A DNA stretch of 64,000 bases from Streptacidiphilus jiangxiensis (GTDB taxonomy: Bacteria > Actinomycetota > Actinomycetes > Streptomycetales > Streptomycetaceae). The position numbers and the translations under genes are program-made. This document shows positions 1 through 8,589 of this stretch, in pieces. Position 1 is the stretch's first letter. Each line of letters opens with the position of its first letter. Under the pieces are notes generated by a model. The model made no database searches and was not told the DNA's origin. It saw only the letters and a list, made by a program, of their open reading frames with translations. The stretch covers positions 186,001-250,000 of the forward strand of contig NZ_FOAZ01000001.1 of the NCBI RefSeq assembly GCF_900109465.1, written 5' to 3'.

Positions 1-650
1 TCGACCTGCTCTGGATCCCGGCCGTCCCCGCAGTGCTGTTCTCCCTCTACATCGGGCAGATGCGTCGTCAGGAGCACCGTCGCTACGAGGTCAGGCTCGA
101 CCGCCGGCGGGCCGTCGAGGCCGCTCAGCGCGTCCGCCAGCAGGCGGCCGCGCGCCGCGAGGCGGAGACTGCCGCAGCGGCGCCGGTGCCGCGGGAGGCC
201 GCAGCGCCCCACCTGGCCGCTCGGACTCCACGTGCGACCGAGGAGACGGACCACGGCGTCGGGGCGACCACCTCCGGCACCGGCAGCCTGGGCGCGGGCC
301 GCGGCGAGCCGTGGGCGGACCACGACCGTCCTGAGCACGCAGCTGCCGCGTCCGCGGCCCGGGACGACGGCGGCTGGGATCCCGTGCCGGTCCCGCTCCC
401 GACCTACGTCACGGCTCCGGTCGCGCCGCGGGCGACGCTCGGCCTGGATCTGTCCGCCCCGGACACGTACTCGTCGGCGCGCGGCCGCAAGGCCCCGGCA
501 GCCGGGCAGGCCCCCGCGGCCGCCCCGGCGGCGAAGCCCGCCCAGACCGCACCGGGTCCGGCCACACCTCCCCGTCGTCCGGCGCCGAAGCCGGCCACGC
601 CACTCTTCGACCAGTTCGCCGACGACACCCCTCGGGCCGCCAACGAGTAA
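1..650 (+). CDS. glpR: SepX/GlpR-type membrane protein, C-terminal part (5' end outside window)
   Basis: The reading frame is open from base 3 and the true start lies upstream, so about 216 C-terminal residues are visible. The first residues are a hydrophobic segment (WIPAVPAVLFSLYIGQ) followed by a basic QMRRQEHRRYEVRLDRRRA stretch, consistent with the last membrane helix and its cytoplasmic edge. The rest is Ala/Pro-rich and disordered, with two blocks typical of this Streptomyces family: WDPVPVPLPTYVTAPVAPRA and a terminal TPLFDQ...RAANE. Family knowledge: SepX/GlpR is a membrane protein of sporulation septation, named GlpR for its neighbour, a gephyrin-like molybdotransferase. Identity is inferred from these tail motifs; the N-terminal half cannot be checked. 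Confidence 0.85.
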   Translation, partial: DLLWIPAVPAVLFSLYIGQMRRQEHRRYEVRLDRRRAVEAAQRVRQQAAARREAETAAAAPVPREAAAPHLAARTPRATEETDHGVGATTSGTGSLGAGRGEPWADHDRPEHAAAASAARDDGGWDPVPVPLPTYVTAPVAPRATLGLDLSAPDTYSSARGRKAPAAGQAPAAAPAAKPAQTAPGPATPPRRPAPKPATPLFDQFADDTPRAANE

Positions 651-696
651 CCCGTGCGCAAGCACCCCTCCGGACCTGCTAGAGTTTCTTCTCGTT

Positions 697-772
<76 letters not shown>

Positions 773-778
773 CAACAC

Positions 779-812
779 AGAGGCCCTGTCCGAGAGATCG
801 GACAGGGCCTCT
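779..812 (+). terminator. Terminator hairpin after tRNA-Ala
   Basis: A perfect 15-bp stem (agaggccctgtccga with its complement) closes on the four-base loop gaga, nine bases after the tRNA. No long T-run follows, as is usual in high-GC actinobacteria. Confidence 0.85.
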
Positions 813-1043
813 GGCGTTCTCGGCCGACTCCCTGGGCGGACGGGGGGAACCTTCCCCGGTCCGTGACATGGATCACAGGGCCTCGTGCGGTCTTCTTGGG
901 CCCCGAACGCCCGACCGGGCGTCTGCCGCCCGGCCCGGCCGATGGCGGTGCATCAGAGTCCTCGTGATCGAGAACGACTCCGGCGGCACGGGTCGCCGCG
1001 GTGGCCGCCCGGGCCGGAGCCCGGACCGCCACCAGGGCGGGCC

Positions 1044-1664
1044 TCAGGCGATGGCGGCCGCCCAGGCGGACAGGGCAGCGAAGTCGTCCTCCGTCAGTCC
1101 GCTGCGTGCGTCGACCCGGTGGAGCATGGCGCGCGCAGGATGGGTTCGGGCGACCTCGTCCTGGTCGGTGTCGGTGATCTCGTCGTCGACCCAGGCGAAC
1201 GGCCGCCCCGCGGCCCAGGCGACGACCTCCGGGGTCTTCCAGCAGCCGCCGCCACGGGTGACCGGGCGCGGACGCTGCCAGGAGATGAAGGGCAGGTCCG
1301 GGAGGCCGATCAGGGGCGCGATGTAGTCGTTCGCCTCGGCCTCCCAGGTGGTGGCCCACACCAGGTCGAAGGGCAGGGCCATGAGCTGCCGTCCGTGGTC
1401 GGGATTGACCCAGACCAGGAGGGGGGCCGGCTCGCGTGGGCGGGCGGCGGCCGCGATCCTGAGCTCTTCGAGCGCGGCCCAGGTCGGCGGCATCAGGAAA
1501 TGCTCGGTGAACCCGGCCGGTCTGGTGTCGGGCATCCCGCCGAAGGGGTTGAGTGGCCCGTCGACGTCGACGTCGACGTCGACGTCGAGCAGCAGCAGCG
1601 GGCGGCCGGGCTCCCGGGACGGGCCCGGGACCCGGTCGGACGGCTGCAGCGGCGCCGGGCTCAT
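1044..1664 (-). CDS. HAD-like phosphatase-family protein with expanded motif I
   Basis: 206 residues. After about 22 residues comes LLLLDVDVDVDVDGPLNP. The usual HAD motif I in this actinobacterial family is hhhhDVDGPLNP, so the Asp-Val unit is repeated here by a hexanucleotide repeat in the DNA. Further on are WVNPDHG, FDLVWATTWEAEANDYIAP, a WKTPEVVAWA block and FAWVDDEITD, consistent with a HAD fold with late acidic motif DD. The substrate is unknown. ATG overlaps the stop of the upstream rhodanese gene (ATGA), so the two are translationally coupled. Which Asp is the nucleophile cannot be told from sequence. Confidence 0.75.
   Translation of the reverse strand: MSPAPLQPSDRVPGPSREPGRPLLLLDVDVDVDVDGPLNPFGGMPDTRPAGFTEHFLMPPTWAALEELRIAAAARPREPAPLLVWVNPDHGRQLMALPFDLVWATTWEAEANDYIAPLIGLPDLPFISWQRPRPVTRGGGCWKTPEVVAWAAGRPFAWVDDEITDTDQDEVARTHPARAMLHRVDARSGLTEDDFAALSAWAAAIA
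1561..1588. repeat. TCGACG hexanucleotide microsatellite inside the HAD motif
   Basis: Four perfect TCGACG units plus TCGA, in frame within the HAD-like gene and encoding alternating Asp and Val. Unit length is a multiple of three, so slippage would change protein length without a frameshift. Confidence 0.95.
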
Positions 1665-2545
1665 ACGACCGGGAGTGCGGAGGGCAGACCCCACTCGCTC
1701 CAGGAGCCGTCGTAGACCGCCAGGTCGCGGTAGCCGGCGATGGTGGCGCCGAGGGCCAGGACGCAGGCGGTGACGCCCGAGCCGCAGCTGAACAGCAGCC
1801 GGGGCGCGTCGGCCGCCGCTGCGTGCGCACCCGAGCCTTCCTCCTCGGCCGCCAGGGCCTTGTCGAAAAGCTCCCGCAGGGCCCCCGGGGCGAGCAGCAG
1901 ACCCTTCTCGTCCTGGAGAGCGGTGAAGGGCAGGTTGACGGCGCCGGGCATGTGGCCGCCGCGCAGCCCCGGGCGCGGCTCCGGGGCGAGGCCGTGGAAG
2001 CGTTCGGCCGCGCGGGCGTCGAGGACCGCCGCCTCCGGGTCGGCCAGGGCGTCGAGCACCGCCGCGCTGTCGACGATCATTCCGGGGCGTGGGCGGGCGG
2101 TGAAGTCCCCCGGGGCGGCCGGTCCGGGGGCGGAGTCCTGTTCCGGCAGACCGGCCGCCACCCAGGCGGTCAGCCCGCCGTCCAGGACGGCCACCCGGTC
2201 GAAGCCCATCGCCCGCAGCATCCACCACCCGCGCGCGGCCGAGTAGAGGCCGGCGTTGTCGTAGAACACGACGGTGTCGGACTGGTTCAGGCCGAGCCCG
2301 CGCAGCTCGTACTCGACCTGCCCGGCAGTCGGCATGGTGTGGGGCAGCGGACTGTCCGGCGCGGACAGCGGGCCGTCGAGGTCGAAGAGCCTGGCGCCGG
2401 GTATCCGCGCCACCTCGCGTCGGTGTGCGCCCACGCTGGCGTCGAACACCACCAGACCCGGCTGCCCCAACCGTCGGGCCAGCCAGGCCGTGTCGACGAG
2501 GGGCCCCGGCAGGGGGACAGGGAGGAGCGGTTCGCTGACGATCAC
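1661..2545 (-). CDS. sseA: Sulfurtransferase, thiosulfate/3-mercaptopyruvate type
   Basis: 294 residues with two rhodanese domains. The N-terminal one has VDTAWLARRL and FDASVG; the C-terminal one carries the active-site loop CGSGVTAC (Cys about 254). A CG(S/T)G(V/T) loop is the form found in 3-mercaptopyruvate sulfurtransferases; the enzyme moves sulfur from mercaptopyruvate or thiosulfate to thiol acceptors in the cytoplasm. GTG was chosen as start because it precedes the conserved domain closely and has GGAAAGG about ten bases upstream; the frame stays open further upstream without family sequence. It overlaps the HAD-like gene by four bases. Confidence 0.88.
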   Translation of the reverse strand: MIVSEPLLPVPLPGPLVDTAWLARRLGQPGLVVFDASVGAHRREVARIPGARLFDLDGPLSAPDSPLPHTMPTAGQVEYELRGLGLNQSDTVVFYDNAGLYSAARGWWMLRAMGFDRVAVLDGGLTAWVAAGLPEQDSAPGPAAPGDFTARPRPGMIVDSAAVLDALADPEAAVLDARAAERFHGLAPEPRPGLRGGHMPGAVNLPFTALQDEKGLLLAPGALRELFDKALAAEEEGSGAHAAAADAPRLLFSCGSGVTACVLALGATIAGYRDLAVYDGSWSEWGLPSALPVV

Positions 2546-2633
2546 GAGGGCACACGCCTTTCCGGGGCCGCTTGTTGCGGTCGCTGCGGTCGTGGGAACA
2601 CCTGGCCCGCCCGGCACGGGCGGTGATCAACGA

Positions 2634-3053
2634 TCAACCGGACACTATCGCCAGGGCGTCCACCTCCACCCGGAAATCCGGGTGGACCAGTGCCGAGATC
2701 TGCACCAGGGAGCAGGCCGGCGGGCGGGCGGTGTCGACGAACTCGTCCCGGACGGTGCGGAACAGCGGCAGGTCGGCCAGGTCGGTGAGGTAGACCGTCA
2801 GCTTGGCGACGTCGGCCCAACCGGCCCCGGCTGCGGCCAGGGCGGCGCCGACGTTGGTGAAGACCTGCCGGAGCTGCGCCTCGGGGTTCGCCGGGGCGCC
2901 GTCCGGGCCGGGGCCGCCGATCAGGGTGCCGTCCGCGTCGAGCGGGACCTGGCCGGAGACTGCGACGATCGCGCCGGTGCCGGCCACGGCGTGGCTGTAG
3001 CCGTTGACCGGCGGCAGGCCGACGGGCCGGAGGTGGTGTTGGAGGCTCGTCAT
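2634..3053 (-). CDS. RidA family enamine/imine deaminase
   Basis: 139 residues, the normal length for the YjgF/YER057c/UK114 family. Motifs seen: GYSHAVAGTG near the start, VSGQVPLDADGTL, EAQLRQVFTNVGAALAAAGAGWADVAKLTVYLTD (shown here only as landmarks), and a tail with HPDFRVEVDALAIV. RidA proteins hydrolyse reactive enamine/imine intermediates made by PLP enzymes. The conserved arginine before the final acidic segment appears as RPPACSLV, where RPA.T/S is usual, so exact substrate class is uncertain. ATG with AGGA seven bases upstream. The same-strand rhodanese gene starts 88 bases downstream. Confidence 0.87.
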   Translation of the reverse strand: MTSLQHHLRPVGLPPVNGYSHAVAGTGAIVAVSGQVPLDADGTLIGGPGPDGAPANPEAQLRQVFTNVGAALAAAGAGWADVAKLTVYLTDLADLPLFRTVRDEFVDTARPPACSLVQISALVHPDFRVEVDALAIVSG

Positions 3054-3138
3054 GGTGGTCGTCCTGTTCTCTCGCGTGGGCAGCCGATCGGCGTCCAACG
3101 GCTCCCGGGCGGTCCCGGTCGGGACGGCCGGTCAGTGA

Positions 3139-4026
3139 TCATTCCGAAGGCTGCCACAGTAGTAGCCGGGTCAGGACCTCCCGGTCGCCCGTCAGCTCGA
3201 GCCGCTCCGGCGGGATGCGTCCGTACAGCGCCAGGACCAGGTCACTCGCGGTGCCGTGCGCCGTCAGCGCAGCGACGCCGGGCGCGGTCAACGCCGCGAC
3301 GTCGGAGCCCGGGGCGGGAAGAGCTGACGGGAGCCGGTGGGTGCGGGCGCCCTCGGCCGTGAGCTCCAGCTGCCATGCCGGGCCCTCCGCAGCCCGCAGC
3401 ACGAGCGTGGCCGGCTCGTGGGGCCATGGCCCCACGGCACCGCATCCCACGTGGAGGAACTCGTCGACCGCGTCGAGGGCTTCGGGGACGGGCAGGGACT
3501 GCTCCCGCCCACCGGCGAGCTGTGCGTCGTAGGTGTGGACGAGGGCCTCGGCGACCTGGTGCCGGGCGACGGCCTCGGCGGTCCGCGGTGCGTCGGACGC
3601 GCCCCACCACGTCCAGGAGCCGCCCTCGGGGCCGGCTGCGCGCAGGGCGGCCAGGAGTTCCTCGGTCGCGGCGAGGGACCAGGCGGCGAGGGACTGCGGA
3701 TTCATCCCCTCCGTGCCGTCGGCCTGCGGGCCGACGGCAGGCTCGGTGAACGCCACGTCCGAGGGAGCGGTCGCGGCCGGACCGGCGGCGACGGTGGCCG
3801 CCCAGAAGCCGTGCACCTCGCCGAGGTGCACGACCAGGTCGCCCAGGGTCCACTCCGGACAACTCGGCACCTTGGTGTCGAGCCGCACCGGACCGCTGGG
3901 GACAGCGTTGCCGTCGGCGTGATCGTCCGCGGTGACGTCGGCCACGCCCACGACGGCGGAGCGGAACGCGGCGGAACGCTCCTCGACGCGGCGCAGAAGC
4001 TGTTCGAATGTCGGGATCATCTGCAT
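3139..4026 (-). CDS. Mycothiol-dependent maleylpyruvate isomerase family protein
   Basis: 295 residues. The N-terminal half matches the DinB-like/MDMPI_N fold: CPEWTLGDLVVHLGEVHGFW is the hallmark helix with the metal-binding His, and a second His sits in HQVAEALVHTYDAQLA. The C-terminal 90 residues (LVLRAAEGPAWQLEL...HGTASDLVLALYGR) match the MDMPI_C domain. Members use or are predicted to use mycothiol, the actinobacterial thiol; the actual reaction of this paralog is unknown. Two ATG codons (residues 1 and 3) are possible starts and neither has a clear ribosome binding site. It faces left, divergent from the two-component operon. Confidence 0.85.
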   Translation of the reverse strand: MQMIPTFEQLLRRVEERSAAFRSAVVGVADVTADDHADGNAVPSGPVRLDTKVPSCPEWTLGDLVVHLGEVHGFWAATVAAGPAATAPSDVAFTEPAVGPQADGTEGMNPQSLAAWSLAATEELLAALRAAGPEGGSWTWWGASDAPRTAEAVARHQVAEALVHTYDAQLAGGREQSLPVPEALDAVDEFLHVGCGAVGPWPHEPATLVLRAAEGPAWQLELTAEGARTHRLPSALPAPGSDVAALTAPGVAALTAHGTASDLVLALYGRIPPERLELTGDREVLTRLLLWQPSE

Positions 4027-4191
4027 GCCGAGTGTCTATCAGCAGCAACAGACAGAATCCCCGTGAATTCGAACAGTGCACCCGCCGCCGAGGGCAGCGT
4101 AGTGCGGCCGGGTGGGCCCTGAGCTGCGAAGCCCCGGAACGTGCAGGAGGTCTCTTACCGGTTCCTCATCCAGTCGTGGACAATCGGTGTC

Positions 4192-4917
4192 GTGACGCCG
4201 ACTGTGCTGCTGGCCGAGGACGATCGAGCCATCCGTGATTCCCTGGACCGCCTGCTGACCCTGGAGGGTTACCAGGTGACCCCGGTGTCCGACGGTATCG
4301 AGGCACTGGCCTCGGTCCACAAGCAACGTCCGGACGTGGTGGTTCTGGATGTGATGATGCCCGGGATCGACGGGCTCGCGGTCTGCCGCGTGCTGCGGGC
4401 CGAGGGCGACAACGTGCCCATCCTGATGCTGACGGCGCGCGTGGAGACCTCGGACCGGGTGGCCGGGCTGGACGCCGGCGCGGACGACTACATGCTCAAG
4501 CCTTTCGAGGCGGAGGAACTTCTGGCCCGGCTGCGGGCGCTGCTGCGACGCGCCGCGGTGCCGGCGGTGTCGTCCGCGGAGGCCGCGGTGGAGCCGGACT
4601 CCGTCACGGCCGGGCACGACCTGATCGAGGTCGACGACCTGCGGATCGACTCGACGGCCCGGCGGGTCTGGCGTGGCGGCGAGGAGATCCAGCTCTCCCG
4701 CACCGAGTACGACCTGCTCGAGCTGCTCGCGCGCAACGCGGGCATCGTGCTGGACCACAGCACGGTCTACGACCGGATCTGGGGCTACGACTTCGGCCCG
4801 GGCTCGAAGAACCTGGCGGTCTACATCGGGTACCTGCGTCGCAAGCTGGACACGCCGGGCCGCACGCCGCTGATCCACACCGTCCGGGGCGTGGGTTACA
4901 CGCTGCGTGAGCCGTGA
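4192..4917 (+). CDS. OmpR-family response regulator
   Basis: 241 residues: receiver domain (acidic pair E9-D10-D11, phosphoacceptor Asp 53 in VLDVMMPGIDG, LTAR, and K in YMLKPF) followed by a winged-helix DNA-binding domain ending in RGVGYTLREP. It resembles the MprA/TcrA branch. GTG at the conserved VTPTVLLAEDD was chosen; an in-frame GTG 51 bases upstream would add a tail without family similarity. Its last four bases (GTGA) overlap the start of the partner kinase, so the pair is coupled. Expected output is transcriptional control, perhaps of the downstream DUF1269 and cell-wall genes, which is inference. Confidence 0.95.
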   Translation: MTPTVLLAEDDRAIRDSLDRLLTLEGYQVTPVSDGIEALASVHKQRPDVVVLDVMMPGIDGLAVCRVLRAEGDNVPILMLTARVETSDRVAGLDAGADDYMLKPFEAEELLARLRALLRRAAVPAVSSAEAAVEPDSVTAGHDLIEVDDLRIDSTARRVWRGGEEIQLSRTEYDLLELLARNAGIVLDHSTVYDRIWGYDFGPGSKNLAVYIGYLRRKLDTPGRTPLIHTVRGVGYTLREP

Positions 4918-6431
4918 GCTGGCTCCGGGCCAACATAGGCCTGCGGCTCCGCTTCGCGATCGCCTTCGCCGGGCTGGCCGCGCTGGTCACGGTGCTGGTC
5001 GGCGCGCTGGGTTACACCTCGGCGGCCTCGCTGATCCGACAGGACCGGGCCAAGGACTTCCAGACCTCGCTCAGCACCCTGGTCGGTGACGCGCAGACGT
5101 CGGAGCTCGACGCCCGCGACTTCCTCTCCACCCCGGAGAGCCAGGACCACCTGGTCGACCAGTTGACGCACTCCGGCGACATCGGGGTCCAGGTGCTCGG
5201 TCCGGACGGCAGGGTGCTGCAGTACGCGGACAAGCAGAACAGCCAGATGGATCCGCTGCCGACCTATCCGGGAGACCGGCAGCTCGCCCGCAGCCAGGAC
5301 GCCGGACACACCCGGACCGTCAACGTCGACACCGGCGGGGACCGCTACCGGGTGGTCACGGTCTCCCTCGGCGGCGGACGCGGCGCAGTGATGATCTCGG
5401 AGCGGCTGAGCGCCACCGACGAGCTGCTCGGCTCGCTGATGGCGCGGATCGCGCTGACCGCGGGCCTGGTGATGATCGCCGCGGGTGCGGCGGGTTGGTG
5501 GGTGGCCGGGCGGATCACCCGTCGCCTGGTCCGGCTGACCGCGACGGCGGAGCAGGTCGCGGCGACCGGTGAGCTCACCCTGGACGTGCCGCAGCGTGGC
5601 CGGGACGAGATCGGCCGTCTCGCGCGGGCGTTCGACGACATGCTCGGACGGTTGGCCCGCTCCAAGGAGGACCAGCGCCGACTCGTCCAGGACGCGGGGC
5701 ACGAGCTGCGCACGCCGCTCACCTCGTTGCGGACCAACATCGCCGCACTGCGCCGGATGGACCGACTGTCCCCGCAGTCGCGCAGCGCCCTCCTCGACGA
5801 CCTGGAGACCGAGACGCGCGAGCTGACGGTGCTCGTCAACGAGCTGGTCGAGCTGGCGAACGACCGGCGCAGCACCGAGCTGCCGGCTTCGTCGGAGCTC
5901 GACGAGCTCGCCGAGCGGGTCGCGGATCTGACCCGGCGACGCACGGGGCGGGAGATCGTGGTCGACGCGGACCCGGTCGTGGCGATGGTCCGGCCGCAGG
6001 CGCTGCAGCGCGCGCTGACGAACCTGGTGGAGAACGCCGCCAAGTTCTCGTCGGGTCCGGAGGAGATCCTGGTGCTGGTGCGCTCCGACCGGATCACGGT
6101 GCTGGACCGAGGTCCCGGCATCGAGCCGGGGGACCTGGACCGCATCTTCGACCGCTTCTACCGGGCCACCGCGGCGCGCAGCCTGCCGGGGTCGGGCCTG
6201 GGGTTGTCGATCGTGCGTGAGGTCGCGGAGGAGCACGGTGGCGAGGTCTTCGCCCGCAACCGGGTGGGTGGCGGCGCCGAGATCGGCTTCACTCTGAAGG
6301 CCGAAGCGGAGCCCGCCGTCACGGAGCTGCGCACGGAGGGCCTTGCGCCGCAGCAGCGGGCGCTCGGCAAGGCGGCACCGTGGCCGCGACACGCGGAGAA
6401 CAAATCGGACAAATCTGGAGTATCTCGGTAG
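4914..6431 (+). CDS. Membrane sensor histidine kinase (HAMP-HisKA type)
   Basis: 505 residues. Membrane helix about 10-35, extracellular sensor about 40-170, second helix about 175-198, HAMP about 200-250. Phosphoacceptor His 263 is in DAGHELRTPLTSLRTN. The ATPase domain shows the N box (TNLVENAAKF), DRGPGIE and GSGLGLSIV. The last 60 residues are not conserved. It is the cognate kinase of the overlapping regulator gene. The sensed signal is not evident from the extracellular domain; placement upstream of FtsW/PBP genes suggests an envelope signal. Confidence 0.95.
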   Translation: MSWLRANIGLRLRFAIAFAGLAALVTVLVGALGYTSAASLIRQDRAKDFQTSLSTLVGDAQTSELDARDFLSTPESQDHLVDQLTHSGDIGVQVLGPDGRVLQYADKQNSQMDPLPTYPGDRQLARSQDAGHTRTVNVDTGGDRYRVVTVSLGGGRGAVMISERLSATDELLGSLMARIALTAGLVMIAAGAAGWWVAGRITRRLVRLTATAEQVAATGELTLDVPQRGRDEIGRLARAFDDMLGRLARSKEDQRRLVQDAGHELRTPLTSLRTNIAALRRMDRLSPQSRSALLDDLETETRELTVLVNELVELANDRRSTELPASSELDELAERVADLTRRRTGREIVVDADPVVAMVRPQALQRALTNLVENAAKFSSGPEEILVLVRSDRITVLDRGPGIEPGDLDRIFDRFYRATAARSLPGSGLGLSIVREVAEEHGGEVFARNRVGGGAEIGFTLKAEAEPAVTELRTEGLAPQQRALGKAAPWPRHAENKSDKSGVSR

Positions 6432-6476
6432 ATTCCCGAATGACCGACGTCTCGAAGAGACTCGAAGGGAATCTCC

Positions 6477-6986
6477 ATGAGCAACCTCATCGCCGTCGCC
6501 TACCCCGACGTGGCCACCGCTGAGCAGGTCCGGGCCAAGCTCGTCGAGCTGCAGAAGCAGAAGCTGATCAACATCGAGGACGCTGTCGTCGTCGAGCGCC
6601 GTCCCGACGGCAAGGTCAAGCTGCACCAGGCCATGAACACGGTGGGCGCCGGTGCGGCCGGCGGCGCGCTGTGGGGAGGCCTCATCGGGCTCCTCTTCTT
6701 CATGCCGTTCCTCGGCATGGCGGTCGGCGGCGCCACCGGTGCGGCGGTCGGTTCCGCCCAGGACTTCGGTGTCGACAACGACTTCATGCGCAAGGTCGGC
6801 GAAGGCCTGACGCCCGGTGCGGCGGCGGTCTTCGCCCTGGTCAGCGACGCGGTCACCGAGAAGGTGCTGCCGCAGCTGGCCCCGTACGGCGGCCAGATCA
6901 TCCAGACCTCGCTGAGCGAGGCCGACGAGGAGCACCTCCGCGAGGCGGTCGCCACTGTGCGCGCGGGTGCCGCCCACGCCGCCTGA
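6477..6986 (+). CDS. DUF1269 family membrane protein
   Basis: 169 residues. The N-terminal part (MSNLIAVAYPDVATAEQVRAKL, a ferredoxin-like fold start) leads to a Gly/Ala-rich double membrane hairpin (GAGAAGGALWGGLIGLLF and GMAVGGATGAAVGS), then a C-terminal segment with FALVSDAVTEKVLPQL and SEADEEHLREA. This is the arrangement of DUF1269, a family of unknown function often linked to stress or envelope genes. ATG has AAGGGAA nine bases upstream. It starts 45 bases after the kinase, so probable operon membership. The next gene's chosen start overlaps its 3' end. Confidence 0.85.
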   Translation: MSNLIAVAYPDVATAEQVRAKLVELQKQKLINIEDAVVVERRPDGKVKLHQAMNTVGAGAAGGALWGGLIGLLFFMPFLGMAVGGATGAAVGSAQDFGVDNDFMRKVGEGLTPGAAAVFALVSDAVTEKVLPQLAPYGGQIIQTSLSEADEEHLREAVATVRAGAAHAA

Positions 6987-8589
6987 CCCCGACCGGTCCC
7001 GGAGCGTGCGCCCCTGGCGCGCGGTCCGGCGATCGCGGGGGAGCGGCGGAACGACGGCCCCGGCCGCCGACAGCGTGGCCGGGGCCGCCCCCGTGCCGGG
7101 CGACTCGTTCGCAGACGGGCCGTTCGCGGGCGAGCCGGCCTCGGCCTCGGCGGCCGGGGCGGCCACGCCGGCGCCGCCGACCCGGCGCGGGGTCGAACTG
7201 GTGCTGGTGGTCCTCGCCGTGGCGATCGCCGCCTACGGCTACGCGGACGTCGGCTCCAACATGGACGGCAAGGTGCCGTCCGACACGCTGCGCTACGGCC
7301 TCGGTCTCGGCGCCCTCGCACTGCTCGGCCATCTGAGCATCCGGTGGCGGGCCCGCTACGCCGACCCGCTGCTGCTGCCGATCGCGGTGCTGCTCAACGG
7401 CCTCGGGCTGGTGGTCATCTACCGGTTGGACCGGTCCACCCCGAACGACAGCACGGCACCGACCCAGCTGCTCTGGTCGACGATCGGGGTCGGGCTCTTC
7501 ATCGCCGTCGTCCTGCTGCTGCGGGACTACCGTGTGCTCCAGCGCTACGCCTATGTGCTGGCCCTGGTCACGCTGCTGCTGATGATCGTGCCGATCTTCC
7601 TGCCGGCGGTCTACGGTGCGAAGATCTGGATCAAGATCGGCTCGCTCTCGTTCCAGCCCGGCGAGATCGCCAAGATCGCCCTCGCGATCTTCTTCGCCTC
7701 GTACCTCGCGCGGCACCGTGACGCCTTGGCGCTGACCGGCCGTCGGGTTTGGCGGCTGGAGCTGCCCCGCGGTCGCAACCTTGGTCCCATCGTGCTGATC
7801 TGGCTGGTCAGCGCGGCGATCCTGTTCCTGGAGCAGGACCTGGGCACGCTGCTGATCTTCTTCGGCCTCTTCCTGGTCATGCTGTACGTGGCCACCGGGC
7901 GCATCGGCTGGATCGCGGTGGGCCTGGTCCTGGTCGGCCTGGCGGTGGTGCCGGTCGCGCTCTGGGAGCCGCACGTCCACGTCCGCTTCGTCGACTGGCT
8001 GGACCCGATGCGGACCATCCGGCTCGGGCAGGGCCCGAGCCAGCTCGCCCAGTCGATGTTCGCCTTCGCGGCGGGCGGCCTGCTCGGCACGGGCCTCGGG
8101 CTCGGCCACTCGTACCTGATCGGCTTCGCCATGAAGTCCGACTGGATCCTGGCCACCTTCGGCGAGGAGATCGGCCTGGTCGGTCTCGCGGCGCTCTTCC
8201 TGCTCTACGCGATCGTGGTGGTGCGGGGCTTCCGGACCGGTCGCCTTCTCCGCGACCCCTTCGGGCGCCTGCTCGCCATCGGCCTCTCCGTCCTGCTGGC
8301 GTTGCAGGTCTTCGTGGTCGCCGGCGGTGTCACCGACCTGATCCCGTTGACCGGGATGACCATGCCGTTCCTGGCCCAGGGCGGCTCCTCGCTGGTGACC
8401 AACTGGATCCTGATCGCGCTGCTGGTGAAGCTGAGCGACGCCGCGCGTCGCCCCGATCCGCCGGTGCCTCAGCTCATCACCCCGCCACCCGGTACGGACG
8501 CGGCCGGCCTCGCCACGAGCAGGGGCGCGGGCGGCGGCGGTGGTGACGGCGATCCGGAGGAGGAGACGCAGGGGGTGCCGAGGGTATGA
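6967..8589 (+). CDS. FtsW/RodA/SpoVE family lipid II polymerase (SEDS protein)
   Basis: 540 residues with about ten membrane helices. SEDS landmarks: SFQPGEIAKIALAIFFA, the VLIWLVSAAILFLEQDLGT loop with its catalytic Asp, LGQGPSQLAQSMFAFAAGG, and GMTMPFLAQGGSSLVTNW. SEDS proteins polymerise peptidoglycan from lipid II and work with a class B PBP, which is the next gene (ATGA overlap). The start is uncertain: GTG here overlaps the upstream gene by 20 bases, and GTG 39 bases later is an alternative, but neither has a good ribosome site. The first 65 residues are disordered. This is not the usual pknB-pstP linked copy. Confidence 0.92.
   Translation: MPPTPPDPDRSRSVRPWRAVRRSRGSGGTTAPAADSVAGAAPVPGDSFADGPFAGEPASASAAGAATPAPPTRRGVELVLVVLAVAIAAYGYADVGSNMDGKVPSDTLRYGLGLGALALLGHLSIRWRARYADPLLLPIAVLLNGLGLVVIYRLDRSTPNDSTAPTQLLWSTIGVGLFIAVVLLLRDYRVLQRYAYVLALVTLLLMIVPIFLPAVYGAKIWIKIGSLSFQPGEIAKIALAIFFASYLARHRDALALTGRRVWRLELPRGRNLGPIVLIWLVSAAILFLEQDLGTLLIFFGLFLVMLYVATGRIGWIAVGLVLVGLAVVPVALWEPHVHVRFVDWLDPMRTIRLGQGPSQLAQSMFAFAAGGLLGTGLGLGHSYLIGFAMKSDWILATFGEEIGLVGLAALFLLYAIVVVRGFRTGRLLRDPFGRLLAIGLSVLLALQVFVVAGGVTDLIPLTGMTMPFLAQGGSSLVTNWILIALLVKLSDAARRPDPPVPQLITPPPGTDAAGLATSRGAGGGGGDGDPEEETQGVPRV

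Noticed and set aside
813-1043. Possible small gene between the tRNA-Ala terminator and the HAD-like gene
   Set aside because: Short frames here lack ribosome sites and codon bias; I see nothing supportable in this stretch.
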